A stretch of DNA of 64,000 bases from NCBI RefSeq assembly GCF_013344475.1, contig NZ_JABUOU010000003.1:1-64000 (forward strand), read 5' to 3'. Positions 6,940 to 16,403 of this stretch are shown one piece after another. Source of the stretch: Martelella limonii (lineage in GTDB: Bacteria > Pseudomonadota > Alphaproteobacteria > Rhizobiales > Rhizobiaceae). The position numbers and the translations under genes are program-made. The first letter of the stretch is position 1; each line of letters begins with the position of its first letter. Below the pieces are notes generated by a model. That model made no database searches, had not been told where the DNA came from, and saw only the letters and a list, made by a program, of their open reading frames with translations.

Positions 6940-7590
6940 ATGTTTCTCTCGACCTTCAAGAAGGAAAAGACCACGCTGCCGACCACGGAGACGGCGCTTC
7001 CCGGCCGTTCCGAACCGATCCCCACGGCGCGCGAACACTTCGTCAGCGGGCGCAGCCTTGCCCCGCCCTATCCTGCCCACCTGAAGGAAGTCATGCTCGG
7101 CATGGGCTGTTTCTGGGGCGCTGAGCGGCTTTTGTGGCAGACGCCGGGTGTCTACGTGACGGTCGCCGGCTATTCCGGCGGGATCACGCCTAACCCGACC
7201 TATGAGGAAACCTGCACGGGCCTCACGGGCCACACCGAAGTTGTGCGCGTCGTCTACGATCCGACCGAGGTCAGCCTCGAACAATTGCTCGCGATCTTCT
7301 TCGAGGCCCATGACCCGACCCAGGGCATGCGCCAGGGCAATGACATCGGCACCACCTACCGCTCCGCGATCTATCTCGAAAGCGAAGAGGACATGGAGCT
7401 TGCCGAGACGGTCCGCGACCGGTTCCAGCAGGCCCTGAAGGACAGCGGACGCGGCGACGTCATCACCACCGAGATCACCCGCGCGCAGGAATTCTATCCG
7501 GCCGAGGATTACCACCAGCAATATCTGGCGAAAAACCCCGCGGGCTATTGCGGGCTGCGCGGCACAGGCGTTTCCTGCCCGATCGGCTGA
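6940..7590 (+). CDS. msrA: Peptide methionine sulfoxide reductase MsrA
   Basis: Reduces methionine S-sulfoxide in oxidised proteins with thioredoxin as reductant. The 216-residue protein has the signature GMGCFWGAE with catalytic C57, and C204 and C213 near the C-terminus as resolving cysteines. The family core includes [16 protein letters not shown] and DYHQQYL. An N-terminal extension of about 45 residues before the core is common in alphaproteobacteria. Start ATG 6940 is preceded by AAGGAG. The gene stands alone after the tRNA, with an EcfG-type promoter upstream and an intrinsic terminator downstream, fitting a general stress repair role. Confidence 0.95.
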   Translation: MFLSTFKKEKTTLPTTETALPGRSEPIPTAREHFVSGRSLAPPYPAHLKEVMLGMGCFWGAERLLWQTPGVYVTVAGYSGGITPNPTYEETCTGLTGHTEVVRVVYDPTEVSLEQLLAIFFEAHDPTQGMRQGNDIGTTYRSAIYLESEEDMELAETVRDRFQQALKDSGRGDVITTEITRAQEFYPAEDYHQQYLAKNPAGYCGLRGTGVSCPIG

Positions 7591-7619
7591 CCTGCCGGAG
7601 CCGCTTGAAAAGCATATGG

Positions 7620-7650
7620 AAAAGGGAGCCCTAGCGCTCCCTTTTCGTTT
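7620..7650 (+). terminator. Intrinsic terminator after msrA
   Basis: Arms AAAAGGGAGC (7620-7629) and GCTCCCTTTT (7636-7645) with a 6-nt loop; the 3' arm itself ends in a T-run. It lies 30 bp after the msrA stop. Confidence 0.8.
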
Positions 7651-7696
7651 GTCCCCAGGCAAGGCCCGCACTGTTCCGTATTTTTACCCTTCGGGC

Positions 7697-7719
7697 AAAT
7701 TTTGTGGTGAAATTTTGTG
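7697..7719 (+). promoter_or_regulatory. Tandem direct repeat upstream of nucleoside operon
   Basis: AAATTTTGTG occurs at 7697-7706 and 7710-7719, a 13-bp period, about 105 bp before the first gene of the nucleoside uptake operon. Possible regulator binding site or part of the promoter. Confidence 0.4.
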
Positions 7720-7824
7720 TGAGCCGTGCAACCATGACAGCAGGGCCGGCCGTCAAGCGCCGGCAACCTTCCCGGATATCGGCCGGGATTTCAGGTTTTC
7801 ACGCACAGGGAACAGAGCTGCAAT

Positions 7825-8817
7825 ATGAAAAAGACGATTTTGAGCCTTATGGCTGTAGCCGCCATGTCGACCACCGCACTGGCCGCCGATTTCAAGCCGG
7901 CGCTGGTTTACGGCACCGGCGGCAAGTTCGACAAATCCTTCAACGAGTCCGGTTACAACGGCGCGGAAAAGTTCAAGGCCGATACCGGCGTAGACTACCG
8001 CGACTTCGAGCCGACCGGCGACGCCCAGGGCGAACAGGCGATCCTCAACTTCGCGTCGATGGGCTTCAGCCCGATCGTCGCTCTGTCCTTTGCCTGGAAA
8101 TCGGCCGTCGAAAAGATCGCGCCGCAGTTCCCCGACACCCAGTTCTACATCGTCGATGACGTCGTCGATGCGCCGAACGTCCAGTCCGTCGTCTTCAAGG
8201 AAGAACAGGGTTCCTACCTTGTCGGCCTTCTCGGCGCGATGAAATCGGAAACCGGCACGGTCGGCTTCGTCGGCGGCATGGACATTCCGCTGATCCACAA
8301 GTTCGGCTGCGGCTATGCGCAGGGCGCGCATGCGGCAAATGACAACGTCAAGGTCGTCACCAACTTCGTCGGCACCACCGGCGCCGCCTGGAACGACCCG
8401 GTCAAGGCAGGCGAGCTGACCAAGAACCAGATGGACCAGGGCGCCGACGTGATCTATGCGGCAGCCGGCGCATCCGGTCTCGGCGTTCTCCAGGCTGCGG
8501 CCGATGCCGACAAGTATTCGATCGGCGTCGATTCCAACCAGAACTACGTCCATCCGGGTTCGGTGCTGACATCGATGGTCAAGCGCGTCGACAACGCTGT
8601 CTATGACGCCTTCAAGGGCAGCCAGGACGGTTCGTTCAAGGCCGGCGTCAACAGCCTGGGCGTTGCCGAAAACGGCGTGGGCTGGGCCTATGACGACGAC
8701 AACAAGCCGCTGATCACCGAAGAGATGCTGGCCGCGGTCGAAAAGGCCAAGGAAGGCATCGTTTCCGGCGAGATCGAGGTTCACGACTACTCGGTCGACA
8801 ACACCTGCCCCTATTGA
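7825..8817 (+). CDS. BMP-family nucleoside-binding protein of ABC transporter
   Basis: Periplasmic substrate-binding component of a BmpA/Med-family ABC importer, which takes up purine or other nucleosides. A 330-residue precursor with a signal peptide of about 20 residues (cleavage after TTALA) and no lipobox Cys. Family features include GGKFDKSFNESGYNGAEKF, GFSPIVALSF and a C-terminal GVDSNQ segment. It is followed by a strong terminator-like hairpin and then the ATPase and permease genes, an arrangement that yields more binding protein than membrane components. The salvage genes downstream (cdd, punA, deoC, deoA) support nucleosides as substrates. Confidence 0.9.
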   Translation: MKKTILSLMAVAAMSTTALAADFKPALVYGTGGKFDKSFNESGYNGAEKFKADTGVDYRDFEPTGDAQGEQAILNFASMGFSPIVALSFAWKSAVEKIAPQFPDTQFYIVDDVVDAPNVQSVVFKEEQGSYLVGLLGAMKSETGTVGFVGGMDIPLIHKFGCGYAQGAHAANDNVKVVTNFVGTTGAAWNDPVKAGELTKNQMDQGADVIYAAAGASGLGVLQAAADADKYSIGVDSNQNYVHPGSVLTSMVKRVDNAVYDAFKGSQDGSFKAGVNSLGVAENGVGWAYDDDNKPLITEEMLAAVEKAKEGIVSGEIEVHDYSVDNTCPY

Positions 8818-8826
8818 TCTGAAGAA

Positions 8827-8863
8827 GCCGGGCGTCGGACAACCAAGCCGACGCCCGGCTTTT
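8827..8863 (+). terminator. Attenuating terminator after the binding-protein gene
   Basis: Perfect 12-bp arms 8827-8838 and 8848-8859, a 9-nt loop, then TTTT. Being inside the operon, it probably gives partial termination and protects the upstream mRNA. Confidence 0.8.
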
Positions 8864-8944
8864 CACATCCGGCAGCCGTGGCACCGGCATCTTGGCAGCA
8901 CCCTTGCGCAGGCTGCCTCATCTTCTGTTGGAGTTTAAGAGCAT

Positions 8945-10450
8945 TTGAACCCCGCGATCGAACTCATCGGCATCGACAAGAGCTTTGGACCGGTAAAGGC
9001 CAACAAGGATATCAACCTTACGGTTGAAAAGGGCACCATACACGGCATCATCGGCGAAAACGGCGCTGGCAAATCGACACTGATGTCGATCCTCTACGGC
9101 TTCTACCAGGCCGACAACGGCGAAATCAAAGTCAACGGCGAAAAGCTCGTGATCGCCGACACGGATGTCGCCATCGATGCCGGTATCGGCATGGTGCATC
9201 AGCATTTCATGCTGGTGGAAGATTTCACCGTGCTGGAAAATATCATGCTTGGCGCCGAAGGCGGAGCGCTGCTCGGCAAAGGCGCGAGCGCTGCCCGCAA
9301 GGAACTGAAGCGGCTTGAAAGCGAATACGGGCTCGAAGTCGACCCCGATGCCGTGATCGAGGAACTGCCCGTCGGCCTGCAGCAGCGCGTGGAAATTCTG
9401 AAAGCCATGTTCCGCGGCGCGGAAATCCTGATCCTCGACGAGCCGACTGGCGTGCTGACGCCGGCGGAAGCAGACCATCTGTTCCGCATTCTCGGCATGC
9501 TGCGCGAACAGGGCAAGACCGTCATCCTGATCACCCACAAGCTGCGCGAGATCATGGCGATCACCGACAATGTTTCGGTCATGCGCCGCGGCGAGATGGT
9601 GGCAACGCGCAAGACCTCCGAAACCACCGTCGAGGAACTCGCCGAACTGATGGTCGGCCGCAGGGTTCTGCTGCGCGTCGAAAAGGGCGAGGCCAATCCG
9701 GGCGAGGTCGCCCTTTCGGTCCGCAATCTCACCGTGCACGACGGACGCGGCGTGCCGATGGTGAAGAATGTTTCCTTCGATGTCCGCAAGGGCGAGATCG
9801 TGGGCATTGCAGGCGTTGCCGGCAATGGCCAGTCGGAGCTTCTGGAGGCGCTGTCGGGCATCCGCAAGCCGCATTCGGGCGAGATCTGGATCGAGGGCAA
9901 GAAGATTACCCATGCCGATCCCGCCCAGATGCGGGAGATCGGCGTCGCCCACATTCCGGAAGACCGCCACCATATGGGCCTGATCCTGCCCTTCGAGGAG
10001 CGGGAGAACAATATTCTCGGCTATCATCACCGCGACGCGTATGGCCGCGGCGGCGTGCTTGACCGTCAGGCGATCCTCGAAGACGCCAAGGCACGGATAG
10101 AAAAATACGATATCCGCCCCCCGAACCCGATGCTGAAGACCGCCAATTTTTCCGGCGGCAACCAGCAGAAGATCGTGGTGGCGCGCGAGATCGAGCGCGA
10201 CCCGGACATCCTGCTTGTCGGCCAGCCGACCCGTGGGGTGGATATCGGCGCGATCGAATTCATCCACAGCCGCATCATCGACATGCGCGACAGCGGCAAG
10301 GCGGTGCTTCTCGTGTCCGTGGAACTCGACGAGATCCGCGCGCTTTCCGATCGCATCCTGGTGATGTTCGCCGGCGAGAATGTCGGCGAGACCACACCGG
10401 AAGCGGATGAACAGAAACTCGGCCTGATGATGGCCGGGATAGCATCTTGA
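8945..10450 (+). CDS. Nucleoside ABC transporter ATPase (tandem NBD)
   Basis: The 501-residue protein has two ABC domains in the RbsA/NupA layout. The first domain has Walker A GENGAGKST (residues 37-45) and Walker B ILILDEPT. The second has a degenerate Walker A GVAGNGQSE, signature FSGGNQQK, and LLVGQPTRGVD, where the usual Asp-Glu of Walker B is lost, as is usual for one half of these tandem ATPases. The start is TTG at 8945, with GGAG about 11 nt upstream; no better ATG lies before the first conserved strand. Energises import with the two following permeases. Confidence 0.92.
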   Translation: MNPAIELIGIDKSFGPVKANKDINLTVEKGTIHGIIGENGAGKSTLMSILYGFYQADNGEIKVNGEKLVIADTDVAIDAGIGMVHQHFMLVEDFTVLENIMLGAEGGALLGKGASAARKELKRLESEYGLEVDPDAVIEELPVGLQQRVEILKAMFRGAEILILDEPTGVLTPAEADHLFRILGMLREQGKTVILITHKLREIMAITDNVSVMRRGEMVATRKTSETTVEELAELMVGRRVLLRVEKGEANPGEVALSVRNLTVHDGRGVPMVKNVSFDVRKGEIVGIAGVAGNGQSELLEALSGIRKPHSGEIWIEGKKITHADPAQMREIGVAHIPEDRHHMGLILPFEERENNILGYHHRDAYGRGGVLDRQAILEDAKARIEKYDIRPPNPMLKTANFSGGNQQKIVVAREIERDPDILLVGQPTRGVDIGAIEFIHSRIIDMRDSGKAVLLVSVELDEIRALSDRILVMFAGENVGETTPEADEQKLGLMMAGIAS

Positions 10451-10457
10451 GGTCGAC

Positions 10458-11570
10458 ATGAGCGCCGCTAACACGCCCCTGCCCTCCTGGGTTTCCTTTC
10501 TTCTGATGCCGCTCCTGAACCTCGTTACCGCGCTGGTGATTTCGGGGTTCGTGATCTGGATGATCGGCCAGAACCCGCTGGAAGCCTTCGGCATTCTCAT
10601 CAATGGCGCCCTCGGCAGCGGCATGGGCATCGGCTTCACGCTGTTTTACGCCACCAGTTTCATCTTCACCGGGCTTTCCGTGGCGATGGCCTATCACGCA
10701 GGGCTCTTCAACATCGGCTCCGAGGGCCAGGCCTATGTGGGCGGCCTTGGCTGCGCGCTGGTGGCACTGGCACTCGATCAATACCTGCCGTGGTATGTGA
10801 CGATGCCTTTTGCCGTTCTCGGCGCCGCGATCTTCGGCGCGGCCTGGGCCTTCATTCCGGCATGGCTTCAGGCCAAGCGCGGCAGCCACATCGTGATCAC
10901 CACGATCATGTTCAATTTCATCGGCGCGGCGCTGATGGTCTACCTGCTGGTGCATGTGCTGAAGCCTGCGGGCGCGATGTCGCCCGAAACCCGCGGCTTC
11001 CTGCCCGGCGGCCAGCTTCCGAGCCTCAACTGGCTGATGGCGATGTTCGGCTCCAGGCTCGGCCCTGCGCCGCTCAACGTCTCTTTCCTGATCGCGCTGG
11101 TGATGTGCGTTGCGGTCTGGTTCCTGATCTGGCGCACGAAATTCGGCTATTCGGTCCGCGCCCTCGGCCTCAGCGCATCGTCCGCCACCTATGCCGGCAT
11201 CCCTTATGCCCGGACCGTGATCATCACCATGCTGCTCTCCGGTGGCCTTGCCGGCATGATGGCGCTCAATGTGGTGATGGGATCGGCAGACCGCCTGCAG
11301 GTGGAATTCGTCGGCGGGGCAGGCTTTGTCGGCATTGCCGTTTCGCTGATGGGCCGCAACCATCCGCTGGGCATCGTCCTGGCGGCCATCCTGTTCGGCA
11401 TTCTCTACCAGGGCGGCGCGCAGGTATCGTTCATGATGCCGCAGATCACCCGCGACATGATCGTGATGATCCAGGGGCTCGTCATCCTGTTTGCCGGCGC
11501 GCTGGAGTTCCTCTACCGCCCGGCACTTGTCAGGGTATTTGCAAGACGACAGCTGGCGGCGGGGGTCTGA
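10458..11570 (+). CDS. Nucleoside ABC transporter permease 1
   Basis: A 370-residue integral membrane protein with about ten hydrophobic segments, of the BPD_transp_2 (branched-chain/ribose-type) permease family. The motif LFNIGSEGQAYVGGLG and the cytoplasmic loop GYSVRALGLSASSATYAGI are characteristic of the YufP/NupB group. It starts 8 bp after the ATPase stop and is followed after 3 bp by the second permease, so the transporter genes are tightly linked. The first of a heterodimeric permease pair. Confidence 0.92.
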   Translation: MSAANTPLPSWVSFLLMPLLNLVTALVISGFVIWMIGQNPLEAFGILINGALGSGMGIGFTLFYATSFIFTGLSVAMAYHAGLFNIGSEGQAYVGGLGCALVALALDQYLPWYVTMPFAVLGAAIFGAAWAFIPAWLQAKRGSHIVITTIMFNFIGAALMVYLLVHVLKPAGAMSPETRGFLPGGQLPSLNWLMAMFGSRLGPAPLNVSFLIALVMCVAVWFLIWRTKFGYSVRALGLSASSATYAGIPYARTVIITMLLSGGLAGMMALNVVMGSADRLQVEFVGGAGFVGIAVSLMGRNHPLGIVLAAILFGILYQGGAQVSFMMPQITRDMIVMIQGLVILFAGALEFLYRPALVRVFARRQLAAGV

Positions 11571-11573
11571 GCC

Positions 11574-12545
11574 ATGCAGTATACAGACATCATCGTCGGC
11601 ATGCTCGGCTCCACCGTAAGGCTGTCCATTCCGCTGATCTTCACGGCACTCGCCGGTCTCTTCTCCGAACGGTCGGGCATTTTCGACATCGGGCTCGAGG
11701 GCAAGATGCTCGCCTCCGCCTTCGCCTCCGCAGTGGTCGCCTATTACACGGGTTCTCCGTGGCTCGGCCTTCTCGGCGGTATCGCGATCTCGATTGTCTT
11801 CAGCCTTGTCCATGGCTATGCATCGATCACCGCGCGCGGCAACCAGATCGTTTCAGGCGTCGCGCTGAACTTCGTTGCAGCGGGTCTCACCGTCGTTCTC
11901 GGCAATGCCTGGTTCCGCCAGGGCGGGCGGACGCCGCAGCTTGAAAACTCCGCCCGCTTCACCGGCATCGACCTTCCGGGTTCGGAAGCGGCAAGCCAGA
12001 TGGGCTTTTTCGGCAAGCTCTATTCCGATGTCATTTCCGGCAACAACATCCTCGTCTACATCGCCTTCGCCACCGTTCCGATCGTGTGGTGGGTGGTCTA
12101 CAAGACCCGTTTCGGTCTCCGGCTCCGGGCCGTCGGCGAAAATCCGGGCGCGGTCGATACCGCCGGGATTTCGGTGACATGGCTTCGTTACCGCGCGGTG
12201 ATCCTCGCAGGCCTGCTCTGCGGCTTTTCCGGAACCTATCTTGCCATTGCCCAGTCGGCGTCCTTCATCAGCAACATGTCGGCCGGCAAGGGCTATATCG
12301 CACTCGCCGCACTGATCTTTGCCAAGTGGAAGCCCGTGCCGGTCATGTTTGCCTGCCTGCTGTTCGGCTTCCTCGATGCCTTCTCGAACTTCATGCAGGG
12401 CAAGTCGATGCCGCTGATCGGCGAAGTGCCGGTCCAGGTGTTCCAGGCCATGCCCTATATCCTCACCTGCGTTCTGCTGGCAGGCTTCATCGGCACTGCG
12501 CGCCCGCCCAAGGCAGGCGGCGTGCCCTACACCAAGGAACGGTAA
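11574..12545 (+). CDS. Nucleoside ABC transporter permease 2
   Basis: A 323-residue membrane protein of the same permease family (YufQ/NupC-like). The motif RSGIFDIGLEGKMLASAF and the loop GLRLRAVGENPGAVDTAGI are visible. It probably pairs with permease 1 to form the channel. The stop codon TAA overlaps the start of cdd by one base (TAATG), indicating coupled translation of uptake and salvage functions. Confidence 0.92.
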   Translation: MQYTDIIVGMLGSTVRLSIPLIFTALAGLFSERSGIFDIGLEGKMLASAFASAVVAYYTGSPWLGLLGGIAISIVFSLVHGYASITARGNQIVSGVALNFVAAGLTVVLGNAWFRQGGRTPQLENSARFTGIDLPGSEAASQMGFFGKLYSDVISGNNILVYIAFATVPIVWWVVYKTRFGLRLRAVGENPGAVDTAGISVTWLRYRAVILAGLLCGFSGTYLAIAQSASFISNMSAGKGYIALAALIFAKWKPVPVMFACLLFGFLDAFSNFMQGKSMPLIGEVPVQVFQAMPYILTCVLLAGFIGTARPPKAGGVPYTKER

Positions 12546-12943
12546 TGGCAAGCCCGAACGACCTTTTCGATGCTGCCCGCACGGCAAGCGGGAAATCCTA
12601 TTCGCCCTATTCCAAGTTCCCTGTGGGCGCCGCCATTCTGGCCGCAGACGGCGCGATCTATACCGGTGCGAATGTCGAAAATCTCGCCTACCCTGAAGGC
12701 ATCTGCGCCGAAGGCGTCGCGATCGGCCAGATGGTCATGGGCGGCACAACCAGCATCAAGGCCGTTGCCGTCTACGCACCGCGCCTGGCGCTCTGCCCGC
12801 CCTGCGGCGGCTGCCGCCAGAAGCTTGCGGAGTTTTCCGACGCCGGCACCGAAGTCTATCTGTGCGATGATACCGGCGTGCGCGAGACCGTGACCGTCGG
12901 CGCGCTGCTGCCCCACGCCTTCGAGACCGAGAACATAGGATGA
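12545..12943 (+). CDS. cdd: Cytidine deaminase
   Basis: Deaminates cytidine and deoxycytidine to uridine and deoxyuridine. The 132-residue size suits the homotetrameric class. Zinc ligands C54 (ICAEG, with catalytic E56) and C87/C90 in PPCGGCRQKLAEF are present, as is the NVEN substrate motif. The start ATG at 12545 overlaps the preceding permease stop, and the 3' end overlaps the punA start by 4 bp (ATGA). Part of the nucleoside salvage operon. Confidence 0.95.
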   Translation: MASPNDLFDAARTASGKSYSPYSKFPVGAAILAADGAIYTGANVENLAYPEGICAEGVAIGQMVMGGTTSIKAVAVYAPRLALCPPCGGCRQKLAEFSDAGTEVYLCDDTGVRETVTVGALLPHAFETENIG

Positions 12944-13737
12944 CCGAGGCAGCGCTCCTGCTGAAGCAGTCGCTCGGCGATTTTTCGCCGCGCCATGCGA
13001 TGATCCTCGGCTCCGGCCTCGGCGGCCTTGCCGACGAGCTGGAAGATGCCAGGCGCTTTGCCTTTTCCGAATTGCCGGGCTTTCCGCAGGGCGCCGTCAG
13101 CGGCCATCACGGCAGTCTCGTCGCCGGCTATCTCGCCGGCACGCCCGTCATCGTTCTTTCCGGACGCGTGCACTATTACGAGCAGGGCGATGCGGCGGCG
13201 ATGCGCCTGCCGCTCGAGACGCTGGCAGCACTTGGCGTCGAGAACCTGTTTCTGACCAATGCCGCAGGATCGCTCCATCAGGACGTGCCTCCGGGCTCGG
13301 TGATGCTGATTACCGACCATATCAACTACTCCGGCATGAACCCGCTGATCGGTGAAATGTCCGACCGCCGCTTCACCGGCATGAGCCATGCCTATGACCG
13401 CGAAGCCGCCGATGCGATGCGCCATGCAGCGCGCGCGCTCGACATAAAACTTGCGGAAGGCATATATATGTGGTTTTCAGGACCTAGTTTCGAAACACCG
13501 GCTGAAATCCGCATGGCCCGGATACTGGGCGCCGACGCGGTAGGCATGTCGACCGTCCCAGAGGTCATACTCGCGCGGTTTCTGGGCCTCAAGGTATCGG
13601 CAGCCTCCGTCATTACCAATTTCGGCGCCGGCATGGACCAGAGCGAACTCGGCCACGGTGAAACCAAGAAGATGGCGCCGATCGGGGGCGAGAAGCTTGC
13701 AGCGATCGTAAAGGCCATGATTGGCAGGAGAGAGTAG
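12940..13737 (+). CDS. punA: Purine-nucleoside phosphorylase
   Basis: Phosphorolyses purine (deoxy)nucleosides to base and (deoxy)ribose-1-phosphate. At 265 residues it belongs to the trimeric PNP class. GSGLGG phosphate loop, SGRVHYYEQG, NAAGSL, SGPSFETPAEIR and the base-binding TNFGAGM segment (usually TN.A.G) are visible. Coupled to cdd by a 4-bp overlap and followed by deoC after 3 bp. Supplies deoxyribose-1-phosphate to the deoC route. Confidence 0.93.
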   Translation: MTEAALLLKQSLGDFSPRHAMILGSGLGGLADELEDARRFAFSELPGFPQGAVSGHHGSLVAGYLAGTPVIVLSGRVHYYEQGDAAAMRLPLETLAALGVENLFLTNAAGSLHQDVPPGSVMLITDHINYSGMNPLIGEMSDRRFTGMSHAYDREAADAMRHAARALDIKLAEGIYMWFSGPSFETPAEIRMARILGADAVGMSTVPEVILARFLGLKVSAASVITNFGAGMDQSELGHGETKKMAPIGGEKLAAIVKAMIGRRE

Positions 13738-13740
13738 GCC

Positions 13741-14514
13741 ATGAAACATCACACGCTTCAGGAAGCAGCGTCCGTCTCGCTTTCGCTCCTCGATCTGACC
13801 AACCTCAACGAGGACTGCACGGAAAAGGACATCGAGGCGCTGCTGGAGCGTGCCCATACGCCTTACGGCACGCCGGCGGCGATCTGCATCTGGCCGCGCT
13901 TCGTCAGCCTCGCACGCCAGATGCTGGGGCCCGACCATCTGATCAAGATTGCGACCGTGGTGAATTTCCCGTCGGGCGAGATGCCGGTGGCGGACGTCGA
14001 GGCCGAGACCGAACAGGCGATCCGCGACGGCACAGACGAGATCGATCTGGTGATCCCTTACGCAAAGCTGAACGCGGGCGACGAGACCGCCGTGACCGAC
14101 ATGGTCCGCGCCGTCAGGAGCGTTTGCCGTGAACCGGTCAAGCTCAAGGTCATCCTGGAGACGGGCGAACTTTCCGATGCCGGCCTGATCCGAAAGGCCG
14201 CCGAAATCGCGATTGCCGAAGGCGCCGATTTCATCAAGACCTCGACCGGCAAGGTGAAGGTCAACGCCACGCTGGAATCGGCGGATATCATGCTCGGCGC
14301 CATCCGCCAATCCGGCCGCAAGGTCGGCTTCAAGCCCGCAGGCGGCATATCCTCGGTGCGCGACGCCCAGCTCTATCTGAGTCTGGCCGAGACGGTGATG
14401 GGCGAAGGCTGGGTTATGCCCACAACCTTCCGCTTCGGCGCCTCGGGGCTTCTGAACGACATTCAGGACGTTCTCGCAGGCAGGCCCTCGAAGGCTGCCG
14501 GCAGCGGCTATTGA
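13741..14514 (+). CDS. deoC: Deoxyribose-phosphate aldolase
   Basis: Cleaves 2-deoxyribose-5-phosphate to glyceraldehyde-3-phosphate and acetaldehyde. The 257-residue class I aldolase has Schiff-base K166 in DFIKTSTGK, D102 in EIDLVIPYAKL, K198 in GFKPAGGI and KVILETG. It lies between punA and deoA, with gaps of 3 bp on each side. No phosphopentomutase (deoB) gene is present in the window. Confidence 0.95.
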   Translation: MKHHTLQEAASVSLSLLDLTNLNEDCTEKDIEALLERAHTPYGTPAAICIWPRFVSLARQMLGPDHLIKIATVVNFPSGEMPVADVEAETEQAIRDGTDEIDLVIPYAKLNAGDETAVTDMVRAVRSVCREPVKLKVILETGELSDAGLIRKAAEIAIAEGADFIKTSTGKVKVNATLESADIMLGAIRQSGRKVGFKPAGGISSVRDAQLYLSLAETVMGEGWVMPTTFRFGASGLLNDIQDVLAGRPSKAAGSGY

Positions 14515-14517
14515 GCC

Positions 14518-15828
14518 ATGCTCGCCCAGGAAATCATCCGCCGGAAGCGCGATGGGCTGACGCTCTCGGGTGAGGAGATCTCCGTCTTTGTCGACGCGCT
14601 TGCCAACGAGACGCTGTCCGAAGCGCAGGCCGCCGCCTTTGCCATGGCCGTTTTCTTCCGCGGCATGGACGCGGCCGAAACGGTGGCCCTGACGCTTGCC
14701 ATGCGCGATTCCGGCCATGTTCTCTCTTGGCCCGGCATTGATCGGCCGATCGCAGACAAGCATTCAACGGGCGGTATCGGCGACAATGTCTCGCTGATGC
14801 TTGCCCCGATCGCAGCAGCCGCCGGCCTTGCCGTGCCCATGATCTCGGGACGCGGCCTCGGTGCCTCGGGCGGCACGCTCGACAAGCTGGAATCGATACC
14901 GGGTTACAATATCGCTCCTGACGAAGCCACGCTCAGCCGGATCATAAACGACACCGGCTGCGCGATCATCGGCCAGACGGCGGAACTCGCGCCGGCCGAC
15001 AAGCGGCTCTACGCCATCCGCGACGTCACGGCGACGGTCGAATCCATGCCGCTGATCGTTTCCTCGATCCTGTCGAAAAAACTTGCCGCCGGGCTTCAGA
15101 CGCTGGTGCTCGACGTGAAGTTCGGCAACGGCGCGTTCATGGCCGAGCCGGATGACGCCAGGGCCCTTGCCCGCCTTCTGGTGCAGGTCGCAAACGGAGC
15201 GGGTCTTCCGACCACGGCACTCGTTACCGACATGAACGAGCCGCTCGCCGATGCGGTCGGCAATGCGGTCGAGATCGAAAACGCGCTGTCTTTCCTCAGC
15301 GGCGAGAAAGCCGGAACGCGGCTTGAAACGGTGGTACTTGCCTTCGCCGCGGAGATGATCGCCAATGCCGGGCTCGCCGACAGCCGGGAAAGCGCGAGCG
15401 ACATCGCCCGTGAGGTCCTTTCAAGCGGCAGGGCGCTGGAAGTTTTCGGCAGGATGGTGGCAGGCCTTGGCGGCCCGTCCGATTTCGTCGAACGGTGGCA
15501 ATTCTATCTGCCGAAGGCCAATGTGATCCGTGCGGTCGCGGCACCCCTCTCCGGCTATCTCACCGCAATGGACGCGCGGGCAATCGGGCTAAGCGTCGTA
15601 TCGCTCGGCGGCGGGCGAAAGCGGCCATCCGACCGCATCGATCACAGCGTCGGCTATTCCATGATGAAGCCGCTTGGGACGTGGGTCGAGGAGGGAGAAC
15701 CGCTCGCCCTTGTCCATGCCGCCACGGAAGATGGCTGGCAGGCCGCCGCCGCGACGCTCAGCGACGCCATCACCATCGGAAATAATCCGCCCTCCACCCG
15801 GCCTCTGGTGCTGGAGCGGGTCGACTGA
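14518..15828 (+). CDS. deoA: Thymidine phosphorylase
   Basis: Converts thymidine and phosphate to thymine and deoxyribose-1-phosphate. The 436-residue length is typical. DKHSTGGIGDNVSL, SGRGLGASGGTLDKLESIPG (phosphate and pyrimidine binding) and the C-terminal alpha/beta domain with GGGRKRPSD are present. Last gene of the nucleoside operon that starts with the BMP protein at 7825; all downstream spacings are short, consistent with one transcript. Confidence 0.95.
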   Translation: MLAQEIIRRKRDGLTLSGEEISVFVDALANETLSEAQAAAFAMAVFFRGMDAAETVALTLAMRDSGHVLSWPGIDRPIADKHSTGGIGDNVSLMLAPIAAAAGLAVPMISGRGLGASGGTLDKLESIPGYNIAPDEATLSRIINDTGCAIIGQTAELAPADKRLYAIRDVTATVESMPLIVSSILSKKLAAGLQTLVLDVKFGNGAFMAEPDDARALARLLVQVANGAGLPTTALVTDMNEPLADAVGNAVEIENALSFLSGEKAGTRLETVVLAFAAEMIANAGLADSRESASDIAREVLSSGRALEVFGRMVAGLGGPSDFVERWQFYLPKANVIRAVAAPLSGYLTAMDARAIGLSVVSLGGGRKRPSDRIDHSVGYSMMKPLGTWVEEGEPLALVHAATEDGWQAAAATLSDAITIGNNPPSTRPLVLERVD

Positions 15829-15881
15829 AGGCATGACGAAGGATAGTGTGGAATGACACTCGCCAGCAGGAGGCCGTTCCA

Positions 15882-16403
15882 ATGTCTTTCAAAGCCCTGA
15901 TCGCAACCCTCTTTCTCGCCTCTCCCGCTCTCGCCGCGGAGCCGCCTGAGCCGGTTCGCGAAGTCATGACCGTGACCGAAAACAACTGGGCCACGGAGGG
16001 CGCGGTCTATGAGCCTCTGTTTACCGAGGATCGCCTGTCGCGTCTGTTCAGCAAGGATTTCCAGACGCGCTATGCGGAAGCCATGAGGACCGGCTTTGCC
16101 GAGGAGACCGGCTCGCCCTTCGACTATGATGTCGTGACCAATGCGCAGGACGGATGCCCGCTCGAAAATGTGACGATCTCCGAGCCGCAACCGGTTGGCG
16201 ACGTGTTCCATGTCACCGCGCGGTTCCAGACGCTCGCCTGCGCCGGAGATGCGGACGAATACCAGGCCTATTCCACCGCCCGTTTCTCGATGGTCGAGGA
16301 GAACGGTGAAGAGCGGATCGACGACATCGTCGCAATCAGCCCCATCGGCCAGATGATGTCGGCAAAGGAAAACTTGCAGGCTGTCATCGACGCGGGCGAG
16401 TGA
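15882..16403 (+). CDS. Secreted protein of unknown function (173 aa)
   Basis: Family not firmly recognised. ATG 15882 is preceded by AGGAGG at 8 nt, and the N-terminus MSFKALIATLFLASPALAAE is a clean signal peptide, so I prefer it to the in-frame GTG at 15846. The mature part has two cysteines (in DGCPLENV and TLACAG) that may form a disulfide, and it resembles small periplasmic DUF3828-like proteins, but weakly. It sits just after deoA, converging on usg. Confidence 0.6.
   Translation: MSFKALIATLFLASPALAAEPPEPVREVMTVTENNWATEGAVYEPLFTEDRLSRLFSKDFQTRYAEAMRTGFAEETGSPFDYDVVTNAQDGCPLENVTISEPQPVGDVFHVTARFQTLACAGDADEYQAYSTARFSMVEENGEERIDDIVAISPIGQMMSAKENLQAVIDAGE

Noticed and set aside
8918-10639. 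573-codon leftward open frame opposite the nucleoside ATPase
   Set aside because: Antisense shadow of a conserved ABC ATPase; no protein features.
10275-11813. 512-codon leftward open frame opposite the permeases
   Set aside because: His/Asp/Glu/Arg-rich shadow of two membrane protein genes; low complexity typical of reverse frames.
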